Positions 33,281 through 47,800 of a DNA stretch of 64,000 bases are shown piece by piece. The stretch comes from Sciurus carolinensis. Its lineage: Eukaryota > Chordata > Mammalia > Rodentia > Sciuridae. The notes beneath the pieces are model-generated. The model worked only from the letters and a program-made list of their open reading frames with translations. It was not told where the DNA came from and did no database searches. Position numbers and translations under genes: made by a program. How positions within the stretch are numbered: the stretch's first letter is position 1; each line of letters begins with the position of its first letter. The stretch covers positions 134,361,035-134,425,034 of the forward strand of contig NC_062222.1 in assembly GCF_902686445.1 (NCBI RefSeq), written 5' to 3'.

Positions 33281-36200
33281 GGTGCAGACAGCCTACAAGG
33301 AGTGATGCTCAGCTGGCAGTAGATTCAGTCTCAAACTGGGCTGAGAATGTTTCTGGATCCAGGTTAGAGTTACCCCATGTGGATGGAGCAAATTTGAGAT
33401 TCCTTATTATCTCATTAGGGTGAGATGCAAGTAATCACCTTGTTGCAGAGCTACTCTGGATGCTAGAACACCCCGAGTCAGGATGCTTCATGGATGCTCC
33501 ATCAGGTCCACCAGGTCATTGAGTGATTCCACCATGTTACGACTGGAGAATGAAGGGCACGTTTTAAGATCTGAAGGTGTGGCAAGATTTTTGTATGAAT
33601 GAGATTGCCGTTTATTATATCCACAAAAGATCTTGAGTGCACCAAGGTACTGGAGGCAGATTAGTGTCATCGAGTCACTCAGTGCTCAGAGAATTGGAAC
33701 CCCACATGTAATGTCCCCCAAAAACATCAATACAGCAAGGTGCTCGATTCCCTGGGAAACAGCACTGTACTCATTGCTTGGGGTGTGCAAGTGTCTCGTG
33801 GTCCAAGACCAGTGAGCTCACACTACCGTGTACAGATACGAGGGCTGAGAACTCCCCTAAAGACCCAAGTTAAACCTTGATGTCCCATCTGCGGCTCGGC
33901 ATTCAGAGGAACTGAGAGGGTTCAGCTGGGGAGCAGCATTTTATAACCTTGTTTTTTCATTGCTCAATGATTTTTAAAGAATCAGTTCATGAGAAGTGTT
34001 TCACCTTAAACCTTCAACTCCCATCCCCAGAAGCCAGTTCATGGGGTAACTCAGGACTTTCCAGCACTTGGATCATAGGGTCTCCTCCAGGCATTGGGCA
34101 GGTACTGTGAACACCTGTTCCTGACCACAGCAAGGACAGTAGATCATAAAATCTTAAGATTCAGAAAAAAGGCACAAATAAGCCCTTTGAATGGAGTAAG
34201 TTCTGTCAGTAAGCTCAAGGAGGCACTGCCACATCACGAGAAATTGCTTATGGCACCAGGAGGCTACTGGTCAGTTTCTGTCCAAGTCCGGGGCGGAGGG
34301 CTGGGATATCAAGTGAAGTGTCATCCTTGCTTTGCACCGAGTAGTCCCTCACCCAGGGGCTCAGTAAGGAACATCACATCCAGGGTTCCATAAGGAAGAT
34401 ACAGCTCTTCCACTTGGGTCAGCAGGAGAGGGGAAGCTCTCCTTCATGCTGGATGCCAGGTGGACTATATCAGTAGACACCAACCCAAAGGGAAAAAACT
34501 CAACATCTGGCGATCAGGGCGCCCAGGTATGGGAATCTTGGAGAACACACCGGTGCCACAGGCCCACAGCAAGTACTGACTAATTCACATCCACTGGGGC
34601 CTGCCTAGAAGTAGTCTGTACCAAAAGAACTCCCAGTGGAGTTAGAGGGGGGATAACTTCACCCGGACCAACCCATGTGTTCCGAGATAGGGCACTTTTC
34701 CCTCACATGAGGGGATTGTCAGACAGGCAACCCAGAGGATGACCCAGGCCTGCCCAGCAGGGGTGGATGACCACCACTGCCACCCGCACCCCCCCCCCTA
34801 TTTGGGCAAAAACAAGAAAAGTAACTTTGGAGTTTAAAGCAATACAGAATCCAATCCAACCAGTCACTTCCATGAGACTCTGCCTAGGGTTCCAAGCAAG
34901 TGTTTAGGAAACCTTATTTTCTGGATTCAACCATGGGGTTTTTAGGGGAAAGGAGCACATTTTCAGCCAGGAATCACCACGCATGGAAGCCTACCAGCGA
35001 TATGGAGTATCAGAAAAATTAAGCTCTTCACACAAAGATTAGATGGCTCAAATTCAAATGGAAAGTACTTCTAGAGGCTTAAAGAATGGAGAAAAATATA
35101 CTATTTCCATACTAAGTGGAAGCTATAAAGCTTTCATGTTCTCCCCCTGAGCACTGAGGGAGGTGTGCACCACGGGAAATAGTTACAGATGCTTTATCAT
35201 GCGAATGTAGAAACCAAGTTTCAGTGGCCATTTTATTCCAGGTAATGGATGAGCTGTAGATAAGTTATAAAATCTAAAGTAGACCCAGTTATGGACCCAA
35301 TTAAATACTCTTTGCAGAGAAAGCACGTGTTTTAAAAAGACATCGACAACCCTTAGAATTCGGAAATGAAATATTCGATTGTAAGATTTGAGACATTTCC
35401 TTCTGGTCAACATTTCTCAGCAGTGGAGATGAGACTGAATGGTTTGCAGCATCTAAAGAACATGTTCCTATTAGTCAGGAAAGGCCACCAGGATAAGAGG
35501 ACAGATGCTGGCAACTTAGCTATGGAATTCTGGGAGCCTCGCTGTGGTAGATGCAGGGCCTGTTCCCTTTTCCTCAGGGAAGAGCCCTCCTTGGGACACC
35601 ACCATGAAGGACAGCACATCTCACAAATTCCTTCCATCTGTCTTTCGGGTCTTGGTCTCTACTCAGAATTTTAGGGGGCTTCACATCCTTGGGCACACAG
35701 CACTGACTTGTCCCTTTGAACCAGCCTGAACCCCATTAATGGGAATTACAAAGTGGACATCACCAGGATGGCCCCCATAGATCATGTCGCCTATAGCTGA
35801 GAGCTCCAAGCAGGAGCTCTATTCAGAAATATGGGGAACCAACTTCAGTCCGTCCTCCCCATGTTAACAGCGATCTCAGACTCCTTATGATGAATGTCAA
35901 AGGCTGCATTAGCCTGAGCACATCTGTGGGAGTCGTCAGAACCCCAAACACTCATCTCCCACCTGAGGAGATGCATGACATCCAGTGGTTGCATCCTCAA
36001 TGAACGTAGCTAAGCTCATGATTCTCTAAAGTCACTAAATCCCAGCAGGGTGAAGCCCTGACTGGAATGGATTTAGAATCCTTCACACCACACCTTAGTT
36101 TGGACACATCTTCCTGGCAGAGGTGCCAATATTGACTAGTGAGCACCATCCTCAGCCTGCTTGGCCTTTCTAGCAAAGGCATCCAGAAAGACTAGAGACA

Positions 36201-37989
36201 TCTGGCTCCAAATTTCCTGCATTCAGCCATTTGCTTCTCTATTACTTTTCAAGGTGCTACCCATGTGGTATCAGCATCCTCAGGTCTGAGCTGAGTAGGA
36301 ATCTGGGGACAAGTCCTGGTGACTCAGTGCAACTACATATGAACCAACATCCAGTGACAACTCGGTACACTGAAGTGCTCATCTGTTCCAGCGATTCTGT
36401 GTGGTCAAGTATGTCCTCATCAACTACCTCAAGTACCCACAAATAGGGAAGAACTCCTTATCAAGACCAGAGAATTTAGACATCAGGCATTCTAGGACAA
36501 TACCTATGTAGGCTATCTTTGGCAGAGCCTCGGATGATGTGCATCACACCCACCTACAGACCTGTGCTCAGGAGTCAAAGGAGATAGCTTTGGAATCATT
36601 TCCCTCTGATGTCAGTACAGAGGCAGGACTTGCAGACATCAAATTCAAAACCTCAAAAATCTGTTCCTGCATAAAAACAATGAGCACTGACAAAATGGTG
36701 AAGAATGAACATTTTAAGTACCCTGGAAAGAAACCAAAAACAATCCAAGGAGTTCATGTATTTGTGGTATCTTGCCTTATTCCAGTCCTACTCTCCTGGG
36801 TGCTCAGTTGCCTTGAAAAAAATCAAAAAGCTTCACAAACATAGCAACTGTGACACCCCAATCAGACTACTAGAGAAGCTGAACTTGGACCTCCATGAAA
36901 AGCCCTGAATCCCCCAGGCTTTCTGTCAAGCATGAAATACATAAACACAAGCAGTAATTGTTTAACATCAAGGATTCTTAACATTTCATTTGTCAACTGG
37001 GGAAAAAGATTACAAATAAGGGCAGACTAAGGAATAAGATTCATGATCAACTTTGAGAAGCCCCAATATTTCTGGAACTTTAGCCAACCTAGTACATGGC
37101 TGTGTACATGTCCAGGAAAGACCTGAGAAGACCTTCTCGTCTCCCCTCTGACCTAAAGGCTCCTCAGATAACTGAGGCAAAGTCATAAGTGCTGGATAAT
37201 TGAAGCTATGCCCACAACACTGGGAGGCTTGATGGTTCTAAGCATTAGACAGGAAATATCCATCATCTACCAAGATAACCCACAGATTTCAGTGGCTGTG
37301 CATGCCTTAGACTTTACAGTCAGAAAGTCTGTACAACAAACCCTTAGGGTTGACCAAATCTCATCTCCAGCAATGACTTCAAATATCTATTTTAACAAAA
37401 ATTATGGGAAATGAGAAAAGTATTAACTTTTTGTCATAAGTCAATAGAATCACTGAGGAAGCCCAGGTATTGTACTACTAGGGAGACAAAAGGAGCTAAC
37501 TTCCAAGATGCCTACTCCTGCTTTTGGGCAAGAGTGAACTTGGCGATGAGCTTACATTTTGTAGCAGGCAGTGCCAGTGTTCCCTAGATCCCTTCTTATG
37601 AGGTACCAGGAAACCACTGGAGAAGTCAACCGATGTTCTGAGTACAGTTTGATTATACATGGAAAGTTCTAGAGATGCTGAACAGCTTATGCCTATAATT
37701 TATGATACCAGTGTGCCCTTTAAAGTTTACTAAGAATTCACGTTAAGTGTTCTTAATACTCTTAAAGTGGAGGAAACCTACAAGTAGTGACCTAGCTTGA
37801 GTAGAACTTCGTACAATTGCCCCACCCTACTTATACTTAATACTGTTGTACTTGCTAATGTAGGAGGTGATGCTTATTAAAGGCACATCTGTGACCATGC
37901 TTTAGGAAACAGTAGAAAGAATGTCAAATGGATGAACACAACATTAATCCTTTGAGGGACAGGATACTGTCATGCTTTAACCTAATTTG
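33281..37989. other. Gene-free stretch
   Basis: Nearly 5 kb without a gene or identifiable transposon. A C-run near 34,786-34,798 is the only simple-sequence feature of note. Open frames do not exceed about 100 codons. Confidence 0.5.
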
Positions 37990-38175
37990 TGGTGAGGGGA
38001 TACCAGGGATTTAACCCAGGTATGCTTTACCACCGAGTCATATTCCTGTTCATATTCCTTTCCATTTCTGAGACAGTCTCAATTCCTTAGGACCTCCCTG
38101 AGTTGCCGAGGCTGGCCCAAACTTGTGATCCTCCTGTGTTGCTGGAATTACAGGCGTGTACCACCATACCTGGCT
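37990..38175 (-). mobile_element. B1-ID composite SINE (sciurid type)
   Basis: A minus-strand SINE. Read on that strand, a 7SL-derived B1 monomer starts GCCAGGTATGGTGGTACACG, contains CCTGTAATTCCAGC and GATCACAAGTTTGGGCCAGC, and is followed by a tRNA-derived ID half with GACTCGGTGGTAAAGCATAC and CTGGGTTAAATCCCTGGTA. This B1 plus ID fusion is abundant in squirrels and relatives. An A-box-like GGTGGTACACG and a B-box-like GGTTAAATCC remain. About 10-15% divergence from the usual form, by eye, indicates an old copy. It is the only SINE I recognised, and the main evidence for the organism. Confidence 0.85.
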
Positions 38176-41100
38176 GTTGATTTTTCTTTACGACAAGGGC
38201 TAAGGCAGTATACAAGCAAGGGCTAGTTTCAGTGACATACACTCTGAAGGTTGCCTTCACCCAACAAACATACCCTTCAGTTAGTTCCTGATATTTTACT
38301 TGTGCTGTCAGTGAATCTGAGACCTTTGTATATATTCATATCACACAGCCCACCACATTGCTCTATCAGTGAAGGCATTAGACTCGAACAACAAGAAGCA
38401 AGCACCTTAGATGACCTTCCAACATGTAGGAACAGAAGTTGGTTGTTAGCCACCCCTAAAAAGTTCAGGCCCACTGTATCAGTGGCCTGGGGGTAAGAGA
38501 ACATAACCTTTTACTATCAAGTTGCTACACTTGCAAATGCCCATCAGAAACCTAGTGACCCAATACTTGCATATTTTTAGACTTTGGAGACAATACCTTT
38601 GTATGCACATGTGTTTAGCTGCTGCTCAGACCCACTTACCAAGTAATCCATAAGCTACAAAGTTGAAGTAGAATCCAGAACAAGAGTGGGCTAGATGGCA
38701 GGTACATGGGGGCCTCATGGAATAGATCAGATCTTGGAGTTGTCTATGGTAAAGAGATGCCATACAGCTTCATACAATCCCATTAAGGAAACCACAACCC
38801 AGATCTCTAGGGTACCAGAGCCAGTCACTACCTTATTTTCTTGCAACAGTTTGCTACTGGGTTCTGCCAGAGACCAAATGGACACTCCATGAGCAAAAGA
38901 TTTGATGACTCAGATAAAACCCAGCTCATGATAGACAACTTCAGGTCACAAAGTTAGACAAGCACCATGAGGGTGATCAAATAAGACCAATTCTGAATAA
39001 CTCTAGAGGACAGTGTTAAGTGATCAGGTGGTTTGTAATTCCATGGTACCTTTTCCCATTGCTTCACTACTTTGTCAATCCACCTACAGTCTTTAGAAGT
39101 GTCTGATTAATTGAATCAATGTGTACTTAGATTTAAATATAGCTTTCTCAGTGTGTATCAGCACATTAGGAAGTGGACAGTGACCAAATCACAGCCTCCT
39201 TCACTGTAGAGCCTGAAAACAAATAAGGATGGGAAGTCCTTATAGGGTGACTTACAGGCACTGTGTTTTATTTTGCATGAAAGAGGATGACCATTATGCC
39301 AGTCTATGCATGTTCATGGCTAGTCACCAACAAGTTGGCTACTAGGTGGAGACACGGACCAAGATTGGAGGCACCAGCTTGCTTCTCAAGCCACCCCACG
39401 CATATACCCTCACGGGAGAAGATCACAATGGCAAGAATGGAGACTGTCATGGGATGTTCCCCCAGGAAGCAGAGGGATGCTCTCATGCAGGAAATTTGTT
39501 GGGGATTACTCCTAGACAACTACCTGAGCAAAGATGTTGCAAGATTGGGACAGGAGGCCAAGACGCAGTCTCTTAAGGGCCACCTCCAACCTCACAGGGC
39601 ACTCTCATTTTCCCAAGCTAAATGTAGAAGGGTTAGTTCTGTCAGACTTCCACACTGATCGGTGTCCTATCAGTCACCCCAGAGAAGAGCTCTTGAGGCA
39701 AGACAGAGGAACACCACAGAAGGCCATCTTCCAGAGCACTCCCAGAAGCAGAGGCAACAGGCCCTGAACTGCTAAGGTAGCACACGGGTGCCCACAAGGC
39801 CATTCTTGGGCCTCAATATCTGCTTCACCTCTTTGTTAAGTACTGAACTCTGGTTCTGATATTGTCTGGGATCCAGGGTAGCCTCAATGAGAGGATGGGT
39901 GGCCCTCAGTTCTATCATCCCCCAGCCTAGTCCCTATAGGGTGAGAAGTTCTAGAGGCATTTATAAGATTTCACCTTACTCAATGAAGGATACATTCATA
40001 ACTTTGTCCTCAGGTCCACACCCCAGGTTCTAAACTGCAGGACTCCCTCAGGAGATGCTCCTGAGCCTGCAATAAGCAGCCTTATAAAGTGTCAAGTGTG
40101 ACAAAAACTAGGCATTGGAATAAGAGATGTAGTAATACCTATGTTGTCTTTTGCACATGTTTTAAATATGCTTAAACATCTGAGAAAAGGTTTATCCATA
40201 TAGGTCGTCTGTCCCATTCCTTGCCTGTGCAAGACAATTCATGGGATTGGAGCCCCTGACCTGTGTTCCTGCTGACTGAATGACTTGATAGCTCACCCAA
40301 TATTGCCTTCTACTTCCAGGGAAGGCAACTCTGGTACAAAAGTTGACTCTCCGTGTTACTCAGAAGCAATCTCAGGCAGGTAATGAAGGGTCACCTACTG
40401 ACACCTTTAGGATGAGCATCTAGCACATTATTGTGGTCCTAAGTCTAAATGATTACCTAACTAAAGCTTGCCTAGAAACGAAGGTAGCTTCTGAATTCAT
40501 TCCAGTTACTAAAGTTGAGTCTGGGTGCTAAAGACATTTAAAGCTTTGCCCCCATCTTGCCCCCATCTTGGCATTGCCCATCCCATCCTTTCATCCAAAG
40601 CACCAATTTCACTCAACCAAGATCAGCATTTTTGATATACTGTCAGTCATCTCCCAGGACCTCCAGGGCCCTTGATGTCATGTCTTTCACAAACACCACA
40701 GATCTTTCATCTTGGAGCTCACATAGTCCTGTAGGTCTACAGGTGTCAGATCTATGTCAACAGAGGATAGGCCTATTTGGACAATTGTTCTCTGGGCGTC
40801 TCATCTAGCAATACCACACCTGAGAAAAAGTCTTAAGCTATGGACTGACAAATCTGAGTTTTGCAGACAAGTGTCTGGTCTGTGGTCCACCCGGCCTGGC
40901 AAGTAATGAGCGAGTGGGCCTTGGGCCTAAGCAATTATTACATAAGCCATTTGCAAGAATGGAGTCTTTGGCTTGCTCTAGTCAAGATAAGGTAAGTCTT
41001 TGCTTTTGGCTACAGTAACCACACATACTCCTTATGCGGATAAAAAATAGAACATGCATCCTTTGTTTCTTCTTCTGTATCTTTCTAAAATGTCAAGTAG

Positions 41101-44100
41101 CTTAACATCTATCTTTTCTGAATTTGGTTGTCTATTCAAATCCATGGTCACTGATTGTGCTATACTGCCATACCAGGAAACATTCCAGTGGAGTAAGGAC
41201 AAGTACTGCATTGGGAAAGTCCAATACTGACTTGAGATGTAAGATGCAGGTTGCTTCTCCCCCAAAGCCCTCCATGTGCCCAGGAGACACATGGAGCCAG
41301 TTATTCTACTAGAGAGCTTAAGGCACCATCCATCCCAACTGTTGCCATCACTCTCAAATACTTCCTTGACCCCACATCTCCCTCCTAGCCCATTTCTCTG
41401 CTCACCTTAACATTCTACTGAGCTGCCTCTACTTTAGTCTGCCTAGTTTATATCCTATTGTCTTTGAAATTTTTGTAACTCAAACAGCCACTTGAGTTTT
41501 TCTTCCCATCAACCCAAACTTCACGTAAAAGTTACCAGTATTTGTTCCTTACTGTCACCTGTCAGCAGCACTTGACAGAAATGACCTCTCCTTCCAGGAG
41601 CTACTTTCTGGACTTGAGTTCTAGGGTTTCCGCCTCCTTGGTCCTACCATGCTGACCATTGCTTCTCAGTACCATGCGGCATTTCCTCTTGTCCCAGGTA
41701 TGTTAAATGGTGGTAGGCATGAAATTCAGCATCTTGCTGACTAAGTAGGAAAGAAATCTGATCTGAACTCCACAAATGGAGACTGTCTCCATTATTGGGA
41801 ATATTTGCTCTGATGCCCTAGTGAGACTCATGCTGACTGCCACCTTAGTAATCAGGATGGATAAAACACCTTAGGTACAGCCTTTTTTCTATCACATTTA
41901 ATACCAATGTCCCATTATAAGATTATCACATCTAAACCTCTGGCCACAGTTCCTGTGAACTGCTCTCCTGTGTGTACTACTGAATCTCTGTAGAACTGTC
42001 ATTTTATTTGAACTAAGTTTTCCTTCAGTTATAAGTTCATTTTCATGAAGAAAATGAACAAGGGACACTAGGTTATCCAAGTAAGTATCTAAGGGTCTTT
42101 CCCCTACTCCCTAAAAAAGTCAAAGATCTGAAAGCACCCTGAATGCATGCTCAGTCAGCAGGACTGAACAGGCATAGCTTTTTCCTTTGGAATCAATGGC
42201 AGACCAAGCAAAGGGATGCTAAGCACATTCAACTGTGAGACAGTATAAGTTGATTTCCTACAAATATCTTTGGAAGCCATAGAATTAAAGAGATGGAAGG
42301 CATTATCAAATGCTTCCAAAACTTGGTGTGGGTGGAAAGACGGAACTAGATGCAAGACATGTCCGTGACGTTGCCTTCTTTCTGCCATGACTTTAAGATG
42401 ACTACAGCACCAGTCCCCAGCAAGGGGGGGGTCGTCATCTGCCAGCTTCACCACTGCTCCTGGCACTTCTGAGTGGGCCTTTAAAGCCTTTGCCGTCCGA
42501 AACCCTCTGGTTGTTCCTACCCTGTTCTAGACATCTGGGATCCCAGCATTCAAGTGTAGAGAAGGAAATCCATTGCCCACCAGCAGCTTCTTCTGCAGAC
42601 TGCCTACAAGCCACGTATACCCCTACACCCACACTTACCTCACCTTGAGGGACCCTCATAGGGGAGAACACCCAATTTGTAAGGACATCCCTTGTGGTTA
42701 ATATTTCTAAATTAAACTTAGTCGAAAGGACCAGTGTCTATGACCCTGAGGAACCTTTCTTCTATCGTTTTCTTCAAAGACAAGGCACAAACTTTTAAGT
42801 TACTATCTTAGGATCCGAGGAATACAGATTGAATCCGGCCATCTCTTGTGGAATAGAACCTGCCCCTCCAAAACCAATAATGGCTATGACAGTCTTAGAA
42901 CTCTCCACCTACTTCATTATAGACCATACTGCTTCAGCAGACAAACTCTAGCTTCCAATAGGTGAAATGGAAATAAGCCTGTGCTTATGTGACAAACCAA
43001 TCATTCAATTGGGGACACTAAGACTGGAAGCTCAAGTAGGACCAAGGTCAACAGGGTTTGCTGCATAAGTCCCATGTGTTGTCCACCAAGAATTTGGCTC
43101 TTCAGTCATGGACTCTGGTTTAGAGATTCATCTGAGATAGTCCTTATTTAAGAAAGGGAAAAAATTACAAGAAAGTGACAGGACATACCTAAAAGATCCC
43201 ATTCTTACATCTTCAGCCAGAGTGATCTAGTTAGAAGTGAACCCTGATTATTCAATACAGGTTTATACTTACTATTTACTTTGGGAAGATGGTTTGGGGG
43301 GAGTCTGGACATCAAAGACCAAGATCATTGGGTATTAAAAAGGTCAGGTCCAGAAAGTGAGTCAAATTCCAGAAGCATGTGTTAAGATGGGCTTAATGAT
43401 AATCTTGAGTCTTCTAGATGGAGCTCTTGTCACCTTGGTAAAGTATTTCAAAGGGCTGTGAGGAGTGCCAGATGAAAGCACCTCCAAGAACCTGCCTGGG
43501 TAAGAGGGAAATGAAGGACAGGCAACAGCAATGCCACATGGCAGGTGCCAGCCTTTGTGCTAGAGGTAGGTGACTTAGGGAAACACCTTGCTTGATGAAC
43601 TTCTGGTGACTGAAGAGCATAACTTTTGCCCCACAGTGCCATTTATTTCTTGTAAGCCAAAGGAAAGGCCTAAATTTCTCAAGGACTCCTCATGGTCAAA
43701 ACTTCCAAGTCAACTTGACTGATGGCTCAAGAGATTGAAGAGTCATCCAATGAGACATGCAGCCTGCATATCCTCAGAAGGGTTCTCCCTCCTGTATCTC
43801 CCTCAGGAATTGCCCAGGGTTTAATCCTGACTGGAGACCATTCTAGAACACTCAGGATATGGGATGCCCCCCTTCATTGTTTTTGGAGGGTAAAGGAAGA
43901 CTTGCGAGCCATTTGGGAAAGATAGTTAAGACTATCAGCATCATCCCAGCCCTCTACAGGACCAGTCTTGATTGCCATTTAACTCCTCTGGAGTGTGTGT
44001 AGTCATTTGGTGCCATCAGTTGGCAATGAGCTGGGTGTAGAGACTGGAAATCCCCTTGAACTGAGGAGAAACTACGATATAATGTCAACCATAGTGCACT

Positions 44101-44840
44101 TTATTCACTAAGACCACAATAGACACCTGAAAATAAGAACTTTTAAAGGAGAAGCTGAGTTAAGACAAGACTTGGGTTTTGAAGTGTTAAAATCATTCCT
44201 CCAGGGCAAACATGGTTAGAGAAGTCCTGTTTTAAGACAGGAGTAGCCCTTGACTAAGATCACTCATACTAACAGGAAGTCCATGGCCCTCAGATGCAAA
44301 CAGACTTCTGTACCAAATCCTCAGTGAATAAAACCTGGGAAGTTGTCTCATTGAGGATAGAGAAAGATTAGACAATGGATCAGAACTAATTTTTCTGATC
44401 TGAGGACTCTTCCATACCTCAAATTATGATTCAAATTATTTCAAGCTTGTATTGGGAAATAACTGAAGAGGACCAGAGGGGTAGTACTGAAGGCAATGGC
44501 AGCTACCTACCACCCTGTCCCAATATTTCCTCCAAAACCAATACATAGTAACAAATGAAACTGCAAAATAGTCATGGCCTCTAGGTAACTCAAACTTGGC
44601 ATTTTCCTCAAATTGTGTAAAATCAGACATCAGCAAGCCACCTCTCATGATACTTTACCCACTGAAAGCCTTTATGAGCAAGGGCAATTCTAGATACAGT
44701 GAAAAGTAAAGTTGGGAGCTAGTAAAGCTCAAGATTGATGTAAGACCATCACAAGACCTCAGTCTACCTTAAGAATTGTACCCAAGCACAATAAGCACAT
44801 ATGATTTAAAGAGTCATTTTAAAGTTTTCCTCTTGATGGG

Positions 44841-44862
44841 AAAAAAAAAAAAAAAAAAAAAA
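44841..44862 (+). repeat. Poly(A) tract, 22 bp
   Basis: An uninterrupted run of 22 A. The sequence upstream does not resemble a SINE, L1 3' end or spliced mRNA, so I list it only as a homopolymer. Confidence 0.9.
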
Positions 44863-47800
44863 GGAGGGTCCCATTTGGGAATTCAGCAACAAAAGAATCA
44901 AGTGTATTGAAAAAGTTACACCTTACCAAAAGCCTCCAAATCTTCCCACAGATGTGGATGTTGCCTGCCAAGTTAAAAAGAGCTATTTGCCTTTTCTCTG
45001 GGCTATTTGTTCCTTCTCTGCTGAGGGTACACAAAGTTCTGTTTTTGGTGAGATACTACCCCAAGTGCATGGACTATCCCTTCATGAGTCACGTCAGCCA
45101 GGATCCAAGGATTCATCATGTTCTCTATACTCATGCCCCCGAAATCAACTCACATACCTCTGTATGACACCAAGATTAGCAAATTCAGAAGCAGTAGTCT
45201 GTTCCAACTACAGAGAACATCTCTAGGAGACTTACCCTAACCCTCCAGAAAAATCTCCCAAATTAGATTCCTTTCCTCTAGAAGAGGAGGGCCGAGGAGG
45301 TGGGGTGGGGAAATCAGTCAATGTTCACAGCTAGCATTTGGCCCCAATTTCCTCAGAGCCGGCATGACTCATTGGCAGGTTATGAGAGAATCGTAGGTAA
45401 AGAGCTGGCACGAGATCAACAAAGGAACCAGAGGATGTCGGGCACCGAGGGTAGCAGTACAGCCAATCCTTATTGTTGGTGGCACTTAGACATTCAGATC
45501 CTCCTTCAAGGACAGAAGTGGCACTTCCTGCCACAGGAATGGCATCTGCACACACTTTTCAGGCCTTTGGGGTATTACCTTTGCTTCAGAAGTTCACCTT
45601 GCCCAAGTTGTTCCCTGAGGGTAACTCGCATCAAATCATCTTTTGATTGGAAGTGTATAAAAGTCATTTCAGCCTAATATTCAACATGGAGTTAGGCAAT
45701 TTTAGCTCCAGAGCTTCTGAAGAATCATCTGAAGTATGAGTCATACCATCCTGTGGCCTCTAGACACTATGAAATGCCCCAGAGAGGGGGTTCCTGGGGT
45801 TCATGGAACATGACCAAGTCATCTGCAGCAGAGAATTACCTTTTACAGAAAAAACTAGAATAAAACTAGAGTCTGGTAGAGAGGGAATGCTCAACCATGG
45901 ACCAAATGACCAAGTATCCACCACTTCCCATCATTTGCTGGGCTCCGTGCACAACTTAGGTAGACCTGGCAACAATCCATCAAGCTTTCTAAGTTGTTTT
46001 CTAAGTTGTCCATATGGAAGCGAGCATGAGCAGGACCAGAGGACAAAAGCAAGCTGCACCCCCATGGCTCCTCTGCTGAACCAGCACCCCTCTTAGCTCA
46101 GTTAGCTGAAGAGCAACAAGGTTTACAGATCACTGCAATACCACATACGTAGCCTTTAAAGATTGACAAGGAATAGGATCCTAATAAGCAACACCTGTAG
46201 TGATGTTCTTTCATCTTTATGTACAAAAAGATAGTCCAAGGTTAGAGTATAAACACATGAGCAGTGGCACATGGTCCATCCAACTTGGCAGAGATTTAAG
46301 ATTGGAAGATTTGAAGCAAGAAATTCTTTAGGCAGAAGATAGGCAAATGGACAAACGAGACTAGGCACTAAGCAGATCTTTGCATTATGCGTTAAAGCCT
46401 GCCAGTGCATTCCTACCACAGAAGACACTTGAGATAAACCAACCTTGCTGGTCATTATCAAGCCAATCTTGGGGGTGGCCGATGACAAATGCCCATGACT
46501 TCAAGTGAAGGCTGTGCATGGCCACAATGGTAAGGTGTCCCATATTCCAAGGCTGATCCACCACTGCCTCTAAAATATGTAACCTGCCAGCATGAGTGAT
46601 AAATGCCTAGTTCCTGATACATCTCCATTCCTTGTGGTAGCTAGCCACTTGGTAAGGAAGCTGACTACCATCATTTCTTACAACACTCTAAGGGCCAGTG
46701 TTTGGTTCTTATAGGACAAATGACAATATGTGCAATTCCTACCCACAGATATTTAGTACCATTTTCTGAAGGCCTGGAGCTTTCAATCTATAAATCCGGT
46801 ATCCCATTCTACTGGGATGGGATACACATCAGATCTGGGCATTATACTTCAATGGAATAGATGTAGGCAGATTTATAACCATGGAATCCACTGAAGATCA
46901 CATGCTACACCAGCAAGCTGCTAAATTTGCTCCCTTGACAGAAACAGGGCGATATCTCAACTGAACCTTTGGCAGACCATCTCAGATGCTTTAAGTACAG
47001 GATGCTATCCCTCCAGGATGCAAAACTCATTTTGATTCAAGTACTTTCAAATGTACTAACACAAATCGGAAGGATACCTGGCACACTAACAAAAGCACAA
47101 GTAGCTCACTTGCCATCCCTACTGAAGATCCACTCAAAATGTGTGCTTTCTATCCACGCAATTTCAGAAATCAGCTCTAACCCTGCAGAGCCCAAGAGAA
47201 AACATGTTTATGCCAAGTGACTGAGCTCCTTGTGTCTAGGTACCAACAGGTAAAAAGTAGAGTCCCCATCTTCTCAGATATTGGACTTTGATAAGCAGGA
47301 GAATCTAGGGCCGAGTCACAGTTGGGGCAGGGAATAAGGTTTAGTGCACAAGTGACACAGTGGACACTTCTTGGTACTCCTTTCCTAAATTTGACAGTAA
47401 ATGGACAAGGAAAGCATATAACTCCAATCTGAGGACATGGTGACCAGGGGTACAGACTTCAGGGATCAGAGTAGTTGAGGCCAACCAAGTAAGCCAAACA
47501 GGAGCTCTGAAGAGAGCAGAAATCAAGACAAGATGAGAGAGGTGCTAAGTGATGAAGGTTCACGATAAGACGTGTCAATGTTGCTGCTGACAATGGTTAG
47601 AACAGACTGTAGTTTATCCCACTAACCCTCCTTTCCTGGTTTCTCTTCAGGAAGGTAGATCATCTGAACTGTGGAAGAACCATTTCTCAAATGAGGAAAT
47701 TTATCTGGAGGTGGCCCAAAAAAATGGGTTGTAATAGACAGGGAGACATATCACGCAGGTCTCCCTCCAAGGAATGACTTGTTCAAGCTGCGAGAATACT

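Noticed and set aside
36539..36908. Possible DNA-transposon or MaLR-internal remnant
   Set aside because: Two overlapping frames of 101 and 67 codons and A-rich composition were suggestive, but no transposase motif or terminal repeat could be identified.
47555..47600. C/D-box-like pair (TGATGA ... CTGA) as a snoRNA
   Set aside because: Spacing is too short, no terminal stem or C'/D' boxes were seen; chance match.
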